Made by a program: the position numbers and the translations under genes
Notes under the pieces: model-generated
Databases searched by the model: none
What the model was told of the DNA's origin: nothing
Seen by the model: the letters and a program-made list of their open reading frames with translations, nothing else
Shown: piece after piece, positions 1-7,884 of the stretch
Position numbering within the stretch: position 1 is the stretch's first letter
Layout of the letters: the number at the start of each line of letters is the position of its first letter
NCBI RefSeq assembly: GCF_002090175.1
Contig: NZ_BBRN01000004.1
Location: forward strand, 372,001-436,000
Length of the DNA stretch: 64,000 nt
Origin: Demequina sp. NBRC 110057
GTDB taxonomy: Bacteria; Actinomycetota; Actinomycetes; Actinomycetales; Demequinaceae
Direction: 5' to 3'

Positions 1-387
1 CATCGAGCAGCCCGCGGCCATGTCGGGAAGCACCACCTGCTGCTCGTCCGAGGTGAGGATGTCGGCTGACTCCGCCATGAAGTGGACGCCGCAGAACACG
101 ATGTACTCGGCCTCGGGCCTGGCGGCCGCCTCGCGGGCGAGCTTGAAGGAGTCGCCGGTCACGTCGGCGAACTGGATCACCTCGTCACGCTGATAGTGGT
201 GACCGAGGATGAAGACGCGGTCGCCCAGCGCCTCCTTTGCGGCGCGTGCGCGCGCGACGAGGTCGGGGTCCGAGGCGGATGGGAGGTCACCGGGGCAGTC
301 GACGCCACGCTCCGAGAGCGGGTCGCGGCGGTTGCCCAGGAGCAGGAGCGCCGGAGACTGAGTGGGCTCGGAGAACGTCGTGCTCAT
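1..387 (-). CDS. nadA: Quinolinate synthase NadA (N-terminal part, cut by window edge)
   Basis: Quinolinate synthase makes quinolinate from iminoaspartate and dihydroxyacetone phosphate in cytoplasmic de novo NAD synthesis and needs a [4Fe-4S] cluster. Only the first 129 residues are inside the window; the gene continues past the left edge. Recognisable are the [20 protein letters not shown] block (about residues 62-81), then [10 protein letters not shown] with a likely cluster cysteine, and DMAAGCSM at the edge. The ATG at 387 has no Shine-Dalgarno sequence; a CACAAT hexamer ends six bases upstream (394-399), so a leaderless transcript is likely. It is divergent from the kinase-like gene at 428 across only 40 bp. 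The nearby erpA and desulfurase-like genes fit its need for a cluster, which is inference. Confidence 0.95.
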   Translation of the reverse strand, partial: MSTTFSEPTQSPALLLLGNRRDPLSERGVDCPGDLPSASDPDLVARARAAKEALGDRVFILGHHYQRDEVIQFADVTGDSFKLAREAAARPEAEYIVFCGVHFMAESADILTSDEQQVVLPDMAAGCSM

Positions 388-427
388 ACGCACATTGTGG
401 CACGGTCGCCAGGGCACACTAGAGGCC
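388..427. promoter_or_regulatory. Divergent promoter region, nadA / glycerate-kinase-like gene
   Basis: The 40-bp gap holds two opposed -10-like hexamers: CACAAT on the minus strand (394-399, six bases before the nadA ATG) and CACACT on the plus strand (415-420, seven bases before the ATG at 428). Neither gene has a Shine-Dalgarno sequence. The layout matches the leaderless pattern seen elsewhere in the window. The -35 elements would overlap the opposite promoter or gene. Confidence 0.5.
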
Positions 428-1387
428 ATGCAGATCCTGGTCCTGACCGAAGACTGGCCCGGCGTTCCGGCGGCGCGCGCGGCGGCGCTGGCCCGCGAAT
501 CCTGGGCACGGGTAAACCCCGCGGTCGAGGTGACGGCCCTCGCCCTGGGCGGCGGCTCCGCCCGCACGGCCGATGCATGGGAGGGCGAACGCACCGCAGT
601 CGCCGGGGTCGAGGTGGTGTCGGTCGCGGGCGCGACACTCGTGGCGCCCGCGGAGGGCGCGACAAGGTGGGACCCCGATGCTCTCGGTGGTGCGCTGCGG
701 CACCTCGCCGCGGCGCATCACGCGGGACCCGTGCTCGTCCCCGTCGGCGACGACGCTCCCGCGGGCGACGCCACCACCCTGTGGGCCGGCGACGTGGTCG
801 CGATGCGTGAGGCGGTGCGTGGTCTCGATATCCAGGTGCTCATCGCCGCCGACCGACCGCTCGTGGGATTCCATGGCATGTCGAACGCTGTGCGCGACGG
901 GCGGGAGTCCGATGCGGCACTCGCCGTCGCCGCGCAGGCGCAGGAGGAGAGGTGGAGCGCTGTGGCGCGTGCCACCGATCCCGCCGCGCGCTCCTCACTC
1001 GTCGGCCCGGCCCGGCTGTCCGATGCGCCCGGCACCGGCGCCGCCGGTGGTCTTGCGTATTGCCTCGCCGCCGTCGGCGCGCACCTGACCCAGGCATCGG
1101 CTCGCCTCGCCAGCCTCGCGGGGGCTGACGCGACCGAGGCCGACGTGGTGGTGTCCGTTGGAGGAGAGCTCACGCCCAGGACGCTCGACCACGGCATCGT
1201 CCCCGCCGCGAGCAGGCTGGCAGGCCAGCGCGCCGTGCCGTGCGTCGTGGTCGCGCCCCAGGTGCACGTGGGGCGCCGCGACCTCATGGCGGCCGGCGTG
1301 GTGGGCTCCCACGAGGGTGAGCCGGGCGAGGCAGGGCTGTCGTCGCAACTCGAGCGCGTCGCGCACACGTGGACGCCGGTGCGCTGA
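428..1387 (+). CDS. Glycerate-kinase-like protein, degenerate
   Basis: A 319-residue protein with the length and layout of the type II glycerate kinase (GlxK/GckA) family, and in the position of M. tuberculosis Rv2205c as I recall it. The family's signature segments are eroded. The N-terminal DSFKGS-like stretch reads [14 protein letters not shown] here, and the C-terminal catalytic stretch (usually TGEG.D.QT..GK) reads [38 protein letters not shown] (about residues 148-167) is well kept in a region where the family has a conserved loop. The ATG at 428 is preferred over an upstream in-frame start at 362, because that extension runs back through nadA and its promoter, and a CACACT hexamer sits seven bases before 428. 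True kinase activity is uncertain. Confidence 0.7.
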   Translation: MQILVLTEDWPGVPAARAAALARESWARVNPAVEVTALALGGGSARTADAWEGERTAVAGVEVVSVAGATLVAPAEGATRWDPDALGGALRHLAAAHHAGPVLVPVGDDAPAGDATTLWAGDVVAMREAVRGLDIQVLIAADRPLVGFHGMSNAVRDGRESDAALAVAAQAQEERWSAVARATDPAARSSLVGPARLSDAPGTGAAGGLAYCLAAVGAHLTQASARLASLAGADATEADVVVSVGGELTPRTLDHGIVPAASRLAGQRAVPCVVVAPQVHVGRRDLMAAGVVGSHEGEPGEAGLSSQLERVAHTWTPVR

Positions 1388-1434
1388 CCCCCACGGCATC
1401 GGCCACGGATAGTGGCGCTTTCAACGATTCGGCG

Positions 1435-1440
1435 TAGGCT
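1435..1440 (+). promoter_or_regulatory. -10 element of erpA
   Basis: TAGGCT lies 32 bp before the erpA ATG. Unlike many neighbours, this gene has a short 5' leader with a good Shine-Dalgarno sequence (GAGAGGAGG, about ten bases before the ATG). No convincing -35 is seen. Confidence 0.5.
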
Positions 1441-1472
1441 AGTGCGCACCGACAAGAGAGAGGAGGCGGCAT

Positions 1473-1826
1473 ATGACTGACACCGCTGTTGAGGTTCCGA
1501 CTCACGGAGTGGTCATCACCGACGCCGCCGCTGGCAAGGTGAAGAGCCTGCTCAAGCAGGAGGGTCGTGACGACCTCCGTCTGCGCCTTGCGGTGCAGCC
1601 GGGTGGCTGCTCCGGCCTCATCTACCAGCTGTACTTCGACGAGCGCATGCTCGACGGGGACGCGGTCAAGGAGCACGAGGGCGTCGAGGTGGTCGTGGAC
1701 AAGATGTCCGTGCCCTATCTCGATGGCGCGACGATCGACTTCGCGGACACGATCGAGAAGCAGGGCTTCACGATCGACAACCCGAACGCGTCGAGCTCCT
1801 GCGCGTGTGGAGACTCCTTCGCCTGA
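1473..1826 (+). CDS. erpA: Iron-sulfur cluster insertion protein, ErpA/IscA (A-type carrier)
   Basis: A 117-residue A-type Fe-S carrier that passes clusters to apo-proteins in the cytoplasm. All three ligand cysteines are present: Cys46 in PGGCSGLIY, and Cys110 and Cys112 in the C-terminal SSCACGDSFA. The length is normal for the HesB/IscA/ErpA family. The start is clear, with GAGAGGAGG in front of the ATG. It sits between a kinase-like gene and a cysteine-desulfurase-like gene and just upstream of the cytochrome oxidase cluster, a common actinobacterial arrangement. NadA, aconitase and the Rieske protein encoded in this window are plausible clients, which is inference. Confidence 0.95.
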   Translation: MTDTAVEVPTHGVVITDAAAGKVKSLLKQEGRDDLRLRLAVQPGGCSGLIYQLYFDERMLDGDAVKEHEGVEVVVDKMSVPYLDGATIDFADTIEKQGFTIDNPNASSSCACGDSFA

Positions 1827-1892
1827 GTCGACGACCGATACTGCGCGAACGGGCGGTGCGGGCCTTGCGGCCCCGCCGCCCGTTCTGCTGTC

Positions 1893-3017
1893 TCAGGCCG
1901 TCATCGACTGACGGACCTGTTCCACCACCCTGGGCAGCACCGCGAGGAAACGGTCCACGTCCGCCTCGGTCACCCCGGGGTGAAGACCGATGCGCAGGTT
2001 GCCGTGGGTAAGGGCGCCCATGGCGGCGAGCACGTGACTGGGCTCGAACGCCGCCTTCCCACAGGCGGAGCCGGACCCGACGGCGATGCCCTCGCGGTCC
2101 AGACGCGTCACGAGCGGCTCGCCGTCCAGATAAAGAAAGGCGGCCGTCAGCAGGTGGGGGAGGCGTTCCACGGCGTCGCCGACGAGGTGCACACCCTCGA
2201 CCCGCGCGAGCCCCGCCCGCATGCGGTCGACGAGAGCGTGTTGTCGGCGCGCCTCGGCCTCCATTCCCTCGAGCATTTCCTGGAGGGCGACTGCCGCGGC
2301 CAGCGCGAGGGGCACCGAGACGCCGCCCGGCGCCCACGGGTCGGAGCCCTCGGGCCAGTGGGGGAGCCAGCGGGTGCGGGGGCCCAGCGCGATGACGCCG
2401 AGGCCTGCCGGTGCTCCCCAGTCGGCGGGATCCGCGATGAGCGCGTCCCAGCGCTCGGGGGCCGGCACGTGGCCGATCGTGGCCGTCGCGTCGACGACCA
2501 GCGGGACCCCGGCGGGCTCGGTGATGTCCGCGACGGCGTCCAGCCGCTGGAGGGTGCCGATCTCGTGGTTGCCATGCTGCAGCGCGATGAGGGCCGTACC
2601 GGGGTGCGTGGCGCCCTGCCGCACGGCATCGATGTCGACGTGGCCGTCGGCGTCGACGGGGTAGCGGTCGACCGCACCGGGCGCGAGGAAGTCGGCGGTG
2701 TCGAGAACGAGGTCCCGTTCGATGGTCGACACGCCGATGCGATCGCGTCCCCGGCGAGCCGTAAAGACCCCCGTGAGCAGGCGTTCGACGGCGAAGGGAA
2801 CGGACGAGGCGAGGTGCACGTTGTCACGGTGGACACCCCACGCTTCGGCGATGGCCTCGCGGGCCCCGTCGACAAGCGCCCTGGCACGGCGCGACTCGGC
2901 CGTCAGACGCGCCGGATCGGCCCAGCCATCCGCAAGTCCGGCCCGCAGCGCATCGGCCGTACGAGGGGTGACGGGGGCGCGGCCCCCGGCGTCAAGGAAG
3001 AGGCGCTGCGCTGGCAT
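1893..3017 (-). CDS. Cysteine desulfurase-like class V aminotransferase fold protein lacking the PLP lysine
   Basis: The 374 residues align along the NifS/IscS family: N-terminal LFLDAGGRAPVTPRT, QHGNHEIGTLQ (148-158), the PLP-contacting Asp176 in VVDATATIGHVP, and the flexible-loop nucleophile Cys319 in GSGSACGKAAFEPSH. The catalytic lysine is missing. The family segment SAHKFGGPKGVG reads DPADWGAPAGLG (196-207), with Asp199 (codon 2421-2423) where the Schiff-base lysine belongs. The whole protein has one lysine, Lys321, beside the cysteine loop. It either does not use PLP as a normal desulfurase does or has a different role, such as binding or sulfur relay. The ATG at 3017 has TACCGT ending six bases upstream and is divergent from ctaC over 32 bp. 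Confidence 0.8.
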   Translation of the reverse strand: MPAQRLFLDAGGRAPVTPRTADALRAGLADGWADPARLTAESRRARALVDGAREAIAEAWGVHRDNVHLASSVPFAVERLLTGVFTARRGRDRIGVSTIERDLVLDTADFLAPGAVDRYPVDADGHVDIDAVRQGATHPGTALIALQHGNHEIGTLQRLDAVADITEPAGVPLVVDATATIGHVPAPERWDALIADPADWGAPAGLGVIALGPRTRWLPHWPEGSDPWAPGGVSVPLALAAAVALQEMLEGMEAEARRQHALVDRMRAGLARVEGVHLVGDAVERLPHLLTAAFLYLDGEPLVTRLDREGIAVGSGSACGKAAFEPSHVLAAMGALTHGNLRIGLHPGVTEADVDRFLAVLPRVVEQVRQSMTA

Positions 3018-3049
3018 GCCCTCACGGTATCGCGCGCTAGACTGCCCGT
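3018..3049. promoter_or_regulatory. Compact divergent promoter, desulfurase-like gene / ctaC
   Basis: In 32 bp there are two opposed -10 elements: TACCGT for the minus-strand gene (3024-3029) and TAGACT for ctaC (3038-3043). Each ends six bases before its start codon, so both mRNAs should be leaderless. The hexamers are only eight bases apart, so the two initiation complexes should exclude each other. Confidence 0.6.
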
Positions 3050-3919
3050 GTGTCCCACGAACTACGTCCCCGCATGCCCAGAAAAGCCGTCATGGGTGCC
3101 GGCGCGGCGGCCGCGGTCCTCCTGCTCTCGGGGTGTTCCCAGGGCATCGAGAACGGCGCGCTTCCCTCGACTCCGGAGATCACCAATCAGACCGGCCGCG
3201 TCATCGACCTGTGGAACGGCTCCTGGATCGCCGCGCTCATCGTCGGCGTCATCACCTGGGGTCTGATCCTCTGGTGCGTCGCCGTCTACCGCAAGCGCAA
3301 GGGCGACAACAAGCTTCCCGTCCAGACCAGGGTGAACCTGCCCCTCGAGCTGATGTACACCATCGTGCCGATCATCGCGATCGGCGTGCTGTTCAAGTAC
3401 ACCGCCGAGGACATCTCGTTCCTCACGGACACCTCCGCCGACGCCGACATCGAGATTCAGGTGGTCGGTAAGCAGTGGAGCTGGGACTTCAACTACCTGA
3501 CGGACGACGTGTTCGACCCGGGTGTGCAGGCTCAGCTCACGGGCGAGGAGGGCGTCGAGGAGACTCTCCCGACCCTGTACCTGCCCGTCAACGAGACGGT
3601 GCACTTCTACCTCAACTCGCGCGACGTCATCCACTCGTTCTGGATCCCCGCGTTCCTCTACAAGGAGGACACGGTCCCCGGTCGCACCAACGAGTGGCAG
3701 GTGACTCCCACCAAGACCGGTACCTATCAGGGCAAGTGCGCCGAGCTGTGCGGCGAGTACCACGCCTCCATGCTCTTCAACGTGAAGGTCGTGGAGCGCG
3801 ACGAGTACGACGCGTACATGGAGGAGCTGCGCGACAAGGGCTACGAGGGTGCCTTGGGCCTCGAGTACAGCCGCGACCAGGTGGTCGAGTTCACCACCGA
3901 GCACGGGGAGACTGAGTAA
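3050..3919 (+). CDS. ctaC: Cytochrome c oxidase subunit II (aa3)
   Basis: Subunit II of the aa3 terminal oxidase, carrying the CuA centre that takes electrons from the bcc complex. It has 289 residues. The N-terminus is a lipoprotein signal (VLLLSGCSQ, lipid Cys near residue 29), followed by two transmembrane helices (about 58-80 and 100-120) and the cupredoxin domain. CuA ligands are seen in [14 protein letters not shown], with an upstream His in [10 protein letters not shown]. The GTG start follows TAGACT by six bases with no Shine-Dalgarno sequence. The TAA stop shares one base with the ctaD ATG (TAATG), so the two are translationally coupled. Confidence 0.97.
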   Translation: MSHELRPRMPRKAVMGAGAAAAVLLLSGCSQGIENGALPSTPEITNQTGRVIDLWNGSWIAALIVGVITWGLILWCVAVYRKRKGDNKLPVQTRVNLPLELMYTIVPIIAIGVLFKYTAEDISFLTDTSADADIEIQVVGKQWSWDFNYLTDDVFDPGVQAQLTGEEGVEETLPTLYLPVNETVHFYLNSRDVIHSFWIPAFLYKEDTVPGRTNEWQVTPTKTGTYQGKCAELCGEYHASMLFNVKVVERDEYDAYMEELRDKGYEGALGLEYSRDQVVEFTTEHGETE

Positions 3920-5643
3920 TGGCCACGGCCACGTATGAGACCGAGCGCGACCTCACCGAGGCACCCGCGCCGACCGCAGCCCCCGCCCGCTCGGGGTCCA
4001 TCGTCATCAAGTGGATCACCTCCACCGACCACAAGACGATCGGGTACATGTACCTGATCACGTCGTTCATGTTCTTCATCATCGGCGGCGTGCTTGCGCT
4101 GCTGATCCGTGCCGAGTTGTTTGCGCCCGGCATGCAGGTGGTGCAGTCGGCGGAGCAGTACAACCAGCTGTTCACAATGCACGGCACGATCATGCTGCTG
4201 CTGTTCGCGACGCCGCTGTTCGCCGGTTTCGCCAACGTCATCACCCCGCTGCAGATCGGTGCGCCCGACGTCGCGTTCCCGCGTCTGAACATGTTCGCGT
4301 ACTGGCTGTACCTCTTCGGCGGTGTCATCGCCGTCGCCGGCTTCTTCACGCCGCAGGGTGCCGCGTCGTTCGGATGGTTCGCCTACTCGCCGCTGTCCAA
4401 CGCCGTGTACTCGCCCGGCGTGGGTGGAAACCTGTGGGTCTTCGGCCTCGCGCTCGGTGGCTTCGGCACCATCCTCGGTGCGGTGAACTTCATCACCACC
4501 ATCGTCACCATGCGTGCGCCCGGCATGACGATGTTCCGCATGCCGATCTTCACGTGGAACATCCTCGTGACCTCGATGCTGGTCCTGCTGGCCTTCCCGC
4601 CGCTGGCCTCGGCCCTGTTCGCGCTCGGCTCGGACCGCGTCCTTCACTCGCAGGTGTTCAACCCGGACAACGGCGGCGCCATCCTGTGGCAGCACCTGTT
4701 CTGGTTCTTCGGGCACCCCGAGGTCTACATCATCGCCCTGCCGTTCTTCGGCATCATCACGGAGATCCTCCCCGTCTTCTCGCGCAAGCCGCTGTTCGGT
4801 TATCACGGCCTGGTCTACGCGACGATCGCGATTGCGGCGCTGTCCGTGACCGTGTGGGCACACCACATGTACGTCACCGGCGCGGTCCTGCTGCCGTTCT
4901 TCTCGTTCATGACGATGCTGATCGCGGTGCCGACAGGCGTGAAATTCTTCAACTGGATCGGCACGATGTGGCGAGGGAAGCTCACCTTTGAGACCCCGAT
5001 GCTGTGGACCATCGGCTTCCTCATCACCTTCCTCTTCGGCGGCCTCACCGGCATCATCCTGTCGGCCCCGCCGCTGGACTTCCCGATCTCGGACTCCTAC
5101 TTCGTGGTCGCCCACTTCCACTACGTGGTGTTCGGCACCGTCGTGTTCGCGATGTTCGCCGGCTTCTACTTCTGGTGGCCCAAGTTCACGGGCAAGATGC
5201 TCAACGAGCGCTGGGGCAAGGTGCACTTCTGGCTGCTGTTCGTCGGCTTCCACACCACGTTCCTCATCCAGCACTGGCTGGGCGCCTCCGGCATGGCGCG
5301 ACGCTACGTCGACTACATGCCCGAGGACGGCTTCACCTGGATGAACCAGGTGTCGACCGTGGGCTCCGTGATCCTCGCGCTGTCGACCCTGCCGTTCTTC
5401 TGGAACGTGTACATCACCGCGAAGCGTGCGCCCAAGGTCACCGTCGACGACCCGTGGGGCTACGGCAACTCGCTCGAGTGGGCCACCTCGTGCCCCCCAC
5501 CGCGCCACAACTTCGTGTCGATCCCGCGCATCCGTTCGGAGCGTCCCGCGTTCGACCTCCACCACCCGGAGGCCGCCGCACGCGACCACGCGTCGGCGCA
5601 CCACGCCCCCGTGGACGCCGCCCCCGTCTCGAAGGAGTCCTGA
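3919..5643 (+). CDS. ctaD: Cytochrome c oxidase subunit I (aa3)
   Basis: The catalytic subunit of the heme-copper oxidase reduces O2 at the heme a3-CuB site and pumps protons. It is 574 residues with about 12 membrane helices, typical for actinobacteria. Key sites are the heme a His in [12 protein letters not shown], the CuB His and cross-linked Tyr in [14 protein letters not shown], the CuB His pair in [10 protein letters not shown], and the two heme His in [11 protein letters not shown]. The Glu of GHPEVY indicates a D-channel (A-type) oxidase. The cytoplasmic C-terminus is His-rich. It overlaps ctaC by one base and is followed three bases later by ctaF. Confidence 0.98.
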   Translation: MATATYETERDLTEAPAPTAAPARSGSIVIKWITSTDHKTIGYMYLITSFMFFIIGGVLALLIRAELFAPGMQVVQSAEQYNQLFTMHGTIMLLLFATPLFAGFANVITPLQIGAPDVAFPRLNMFAYWLYLFGGVIAVAGFFTPQGAASFGWFAYSPLSNAVYSPGVGGNLWVFGLALGGFGTILGAVNFITTIVTMRAPGMTMFRMPIFTWNILVTSMLVLLAFPPLASALFALGSDRVLHSQVFNPDNGGAILWQHLFWFFGHPEVYIIALPFFGIITEILPVFSRKPLFGYHGLVYATIAIAALSVTVWAHHMYVTGAVLLPFFSFMTMLIAVPTGVKFFNWIGTMWRGKLTFETPMLWTIGFLITFLFGGLTGIILSAPPLDFPISDSYFVVAHFHYVVFGTVVFAMFAGFYFWWPKFTGKMLNERWGKVHFWLLFVGFHTTFLIQHWLGASGMARRYVDYMPEDGFTWMNQVSTVGSVILALSTLPFFWNVYITAKRAPKVTVDDPWGYGNSLEWATSCPPPRHNFVSIPRIRSERPAFDLHHPEAAARDHASAHHAPVDAAPVSKES

Positions 5644-5646
5644 CCC

Positions 5647-6048
5647 ATGCGTCTTGAAGCCAACATCTTCACGCTACCGTCGCTCTTCTTCCTCGTGGCG
5701 GGAACGGCCTACGGCATCTTCACCGGCTGGTCGGAGTGGGTGGGTCTCACCTGCATCCTGCTGACCTTCGGCATGTTCATCATGGTGGGCATCTACTTCA
5801 AGATGCTCGCCAAGCGTCACGGTATGCGCGCCGAGGACGACAACGACGGCGAGATCTCGCAGCTGTCCGGAGAGCAGGGTGTGTACGCGCCGTGGAGCTG
5901 GTGGCCGCTGCCGCTGGCCCTCGGAGGCGCCCTCGCCTTCACCGCGATGGCCGTGGGCTGGTGGCTCATGGTTCCCGCCGCCGTCATCGGCGTCGTGGGC
6001 CTGTGTGGCTGGGTGATGGAGTTCTCCACCGGCCGCCACGCGCACTAA
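5647..6048 (+). CDS. ctaF: Cytochrome c oxidase subunit IV, actinobacterial type
   Basis: A 133-residue membrane subunit specific to actinobacterial aa3 oxidases. It begins MRLEANIFTLPSLFFLVAGT, and four hydrophobic helices are visible (about 9-26, 31-53, 89-105 and 108-126) with a polar loop at 55-80 between the pairs. It is the third gene of ctaC-ctaD-ctaF, starting three bases after the ctaD stop with GAAGGAG as ribosome-binding site. A strong hairpin at 6061-6100 closes the operon. Confidence 0.93.
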   Translation: MRLEANIFTLPSLFFLVAGTAYGIFTGWSEWVGLTCILLTFGMFIMVGIYFKMLAKRHGMRAEDDNDGEISQLSGEQGVYAPWSWWPLPLALGGALAFTAMAVGWWLMVPAAVIGVVGLCGWVMEFSTGRHAH

Positions 6049-6060
6049 CTCTCAGCATCG

Positions 6061-6100
6061 ACGAAGGCCCGTCTCCCCACGAGGGGAGGCGGGCCTTCGT
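6061..6100 (+). terminator. Terminator hairpin after ctaF
   Basis: An 18-bp stem (6061-6078 with 6083-6100) has a 4-base ACGA loop and one G-U pair. It is not followed by a T-run. It lies 12 bp after the ctaCDF stop. Confidence 0.85.
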
Positions 6101-6161
6101 CATGTCCTCTCGTCCTTCACCCGCCTGCCACCCGCCCCGCTCCCACCCCCACCGTGACCGT

Positions 6162-6222
6162 CGCAAATGGCCACATTTGCGGCACTCAACGCGCGTTCGA
6201 GCCGCAAATGTGGCCATTTGCG
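6162..6222. repeat. Perfect 22-bp inverted repeat with self-palindromic arms
   Basis: The left arm 6162-6183 is the exact reverse complement of the right arm 6201-6222. Each arm itself contains CGCAAATG and CATTTGCG halves, so each is nearly palindromic. The 17-base spacer contains a third palindrome, AACGCGCGTT (6188-6197). The AT-rich arms stand out in this GC-rich sequence. The element lies between the convergent ctaF and K+ channel genes. It could be a bidirectional terminator, a protein-binding site or a dispersed intergenic repeat. Confidence 0.85.
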
Positions 6223-6270
6223 GCCGGAGCGGAGGGGGCGTGGTGGCGTGGTGGCGGCACCGCGGACGAG

Positions 6271-6945
6271 CTAGCGCTTGTCTCGCTGCATGAGCCCCGC
6301 GACGCCGACCAGGCGCGCGATGACGACCGCCACGAACAGTGGCCCCACCACGGCCTCGGCGGCGGCCAGGGAGCGTGCCCACGGCCCGACGGGGACGATG
6401 TCGCCGAAGCCCAGGGTGGCGAGCGTGACGAAGCTCGCGTAGACCATGTCCTGCCACCCGAGGTCCTCACCGGTCGACAGCGCGACCCAGGAGCCCGGGT
6501 CGAGCAGCACCTGCAGGCCCGTGAAGGCCGCGAAGACGCCGCCGATGAGGAGATACGCGCTGAGGGCTATGAGCAGCATGTCGGTGGTGCGCAGGTCCGC
6601 AGGGGGCCTCAACAGCGCGTCTCCGAGGGTGACGAGGAGAGCGGCCTGCAGCACCCCGATGCCGCTGACCAGAATCGCCTGGGCGGCGGTCGAATCCTGG
6701 TGCAGGACAAACCACAGTCCGGCGGCTCCCATCACCACAGAAGCGCCGATGAGCAGCCGGTGCTGCGCGGCATTGGGCGCGAAGCGCGTGACGGCGACCG
6801 CGATCAACGCGATGTACACGGCGACGTAGACCGCGGCCCACCCATGGCCCCGCAGCGTGAGGGGCGCGCCAAACTGCGCAACCGTCAGGACGATCAGCAG
6901 GGCCGCCAGGTGCCGTCGGGACGGAGCCGCGGGGGAGTCGGTCAT
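6271..6945 (-). CDS. Two-pore-helix type potassium channel protein
   Basis: A 224-residue membrane protein. Six hydrophobic segments can be seen (about 12-30, 36-53, 64-82, 87-108, 121-143 and 190-213), with a pore loop carrying the selectivity signature TLGFGD (177-182), a variant of the K+ channel TVGYGD. There is no cytoplasmic RCK domain. The ATG at 6945 is preferred: TAGATT (6954-6959) ends eight bases upstream, and the longer in-frame start at 6969 lies before that hexamer. The gene is convergent with ctaF. Substrate K+ is inferred from the filter; Na+ or mixed conduction cannot be excluded. Confidence 0.8.
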   Translation of the reverse strand: MTDSPAAPSRRHLAALLIVLTVAQFGAPLTLRGHGWAAVYVAVYIALIAVAVTRFAPNAAQHRLLIGASVVMGAAGLWFVLHQDSTAAQAILVSGIGVLQAALLVTLGDALLRPPADLRTTDMLLIALSAYLLIGGVFAAFTGLQVLLDPGSWVALSTGEDLGWQDMVYASFVTLATLGFGDIVPVGPWARSLAAAEAVVGPLFVAVVIARLVGVAGLMQRDKR

Positions 6946-6980
6946 AGTCACGCAATCTAGCGGCAGCATGTGCCCGGACG

Positions 6981-7022
6981 CGCGAAGGGCGGGTCACCCC
7001 TCGGGGTGACCCGCCCTTCGCG
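6981..7022 (-). terminator. Terminator hairpin after sodA
   Basis: A perfect 20-bp inverted repeat (6981-7000 with 7003-7022) with a tight loop around TC lies 15 bp beyond the sodA stop on the minus strand. There is no T-run. Confidence 0.85.
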
Positions 7023-7037
7023 GTGGTCGCGTGGCGA

Positions 7038-7658
7038 TTACTGGACGATGAGGCCCTGGGTCGCGGTCGCGGTGATGAAGCGCTGCTGGACGTTGGCCCA
7101 GTCCACGACGTTCCACCACGCCTTGACATAGTCGGCCTTCACGTTCTTGTACTGGAGGTAGAACGCGTGCTCCCACATGTCGAGCATGAGCAGCGGGATG
7201 AGGCCGACGGGGACGTTGCCCTGCTGGTCGTAGAGCTGGACGATGATGAGCTTCTTGCCGATGGTGTCCCAGGCGAGGATCGACCAACCCGAGCCCATGA
7301 TGGTCATGGCGTTGTTGGTGAAGTGAGCCTGGAAGCCGTCGAACGAGCCGAAGTGCTCGTCGATCGCAGCGGCGAGCTCGCCGGTGGGCTTGTCGCCGCC
7401 CTCGGGGGAGAGGTTGGTCCAGAAGATCGAGTGGTTGGTGTGGCCACCGAGGTTGAAGGCGAGGGCCTTCTCGAGGCCAGCGATGGCGCCGAAGTCGCCT
7501 GACTCGCGCGCGGCGGCCATCTTCTCCAGTGCGGTGTTGGCGCCCGCGACGTAGGCGGCGTGGTGCTTGCTGTGGTGCAGCTCCATGATTTCGCCGGCGA
7601 TGTGGGGGTCAAGTGCGCCGTAGTCGTAGCTCAGATCGGGCAGCGTGTAGTCAGCCAT
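7038..7658 (-). CDS. sodA: Superoxide dismutase, Fe/Mn family
   Basis: Converts superoxide to hydrogen peroxide and oxygen; cytoplasmic or exported without a cleavable signal. It has 206 residues, standard for the family. Metal ligands are visible: an N-terminal His in [12 protein letters not shown], a His in [10 protein letters not shown], and Asp/His in [11 protein letters not shown]. The metal (Mn or Fe) cannot be told with certainty. A GGAGGA Shine-Dalgarno sequence precedes the ATG and TAGGCT (7717-7722) is a likely -10. Its place between the oxidase and bc1 genes suits a respiratory superoxide role, which is inference. Confidence 0.97.
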   Translation of the reverse strand: MADYTLPDLSYDYGALDPHIAGEIMELHHSKHHAAYVAGANTALEKMAAARESGDFGAIAGLEKALAFNLGGHTNHSIFWTNLSPEGGDKPTGELAAAIDEHFGSFDGFQAHFTNNAMTIMGSGWSILAWDTIGKKLIIVQLYDQQGNVPVGLIPLLMLDMWEHAFYLQYKNVKADYVKAWWNVVDWANVQQRFITATATQGLIVQ

Positions 7659-7716
7659 GCTTCCTCCTGCTCAGGGCGCGGCGGTGGCCGCGCTGGTATT
7701 TCCGGGGTACGGGTCG

Positions 7717-7722
7717 AGCCTA
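7717..7722 (-). promoter_or_regulatory. Probable -10 of sodA
   Basis: TAGGCT on the minus strand lies 58 bases before the sodA ATG, giving a leader of about 50 nt with a clear Shine-Dalgarno sequence. The remaining part of the 226-bp gap shows no other gene. Confidence 0.45.
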
Positions 7723-7829
7723 TCGCCGTCGACGCGGCGACGGGCACCGATGCCCGGGTGTGTCAACGCCGGGCGAGGCTCACGGATTCCTCCTCATGCG
7801 TGCCGGGTGCGAGTGGGCCGGATGAACGA

Positions 7830-7866
7830 CGAGGGCGGCACCCCCGTGGTGGGGATGCCGCCCTCG
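7830..7866 (-). terminator. Terminator hairpin after qcrB
   Basis: Fifteen paired bases (7830-7844 with 7851-7866, one bulged A) enclose a six-base loop 19 bp beyond the qcrB stop. It ends the ctaE-qcrCAB operon. Confidence 0.8.
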
Positions 7867-7884
7867 TGTGCGGTGCGGGGAGGG

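Noticed and set aside
3841-5604. 587-codon open frame opposite ctaD
   Set aside because: Its translation is His/Arg/Glu-rich low-complexity sequence with no family pattern. It mirrors the strongly supported ctaD and is a high-GC antisense shadow.
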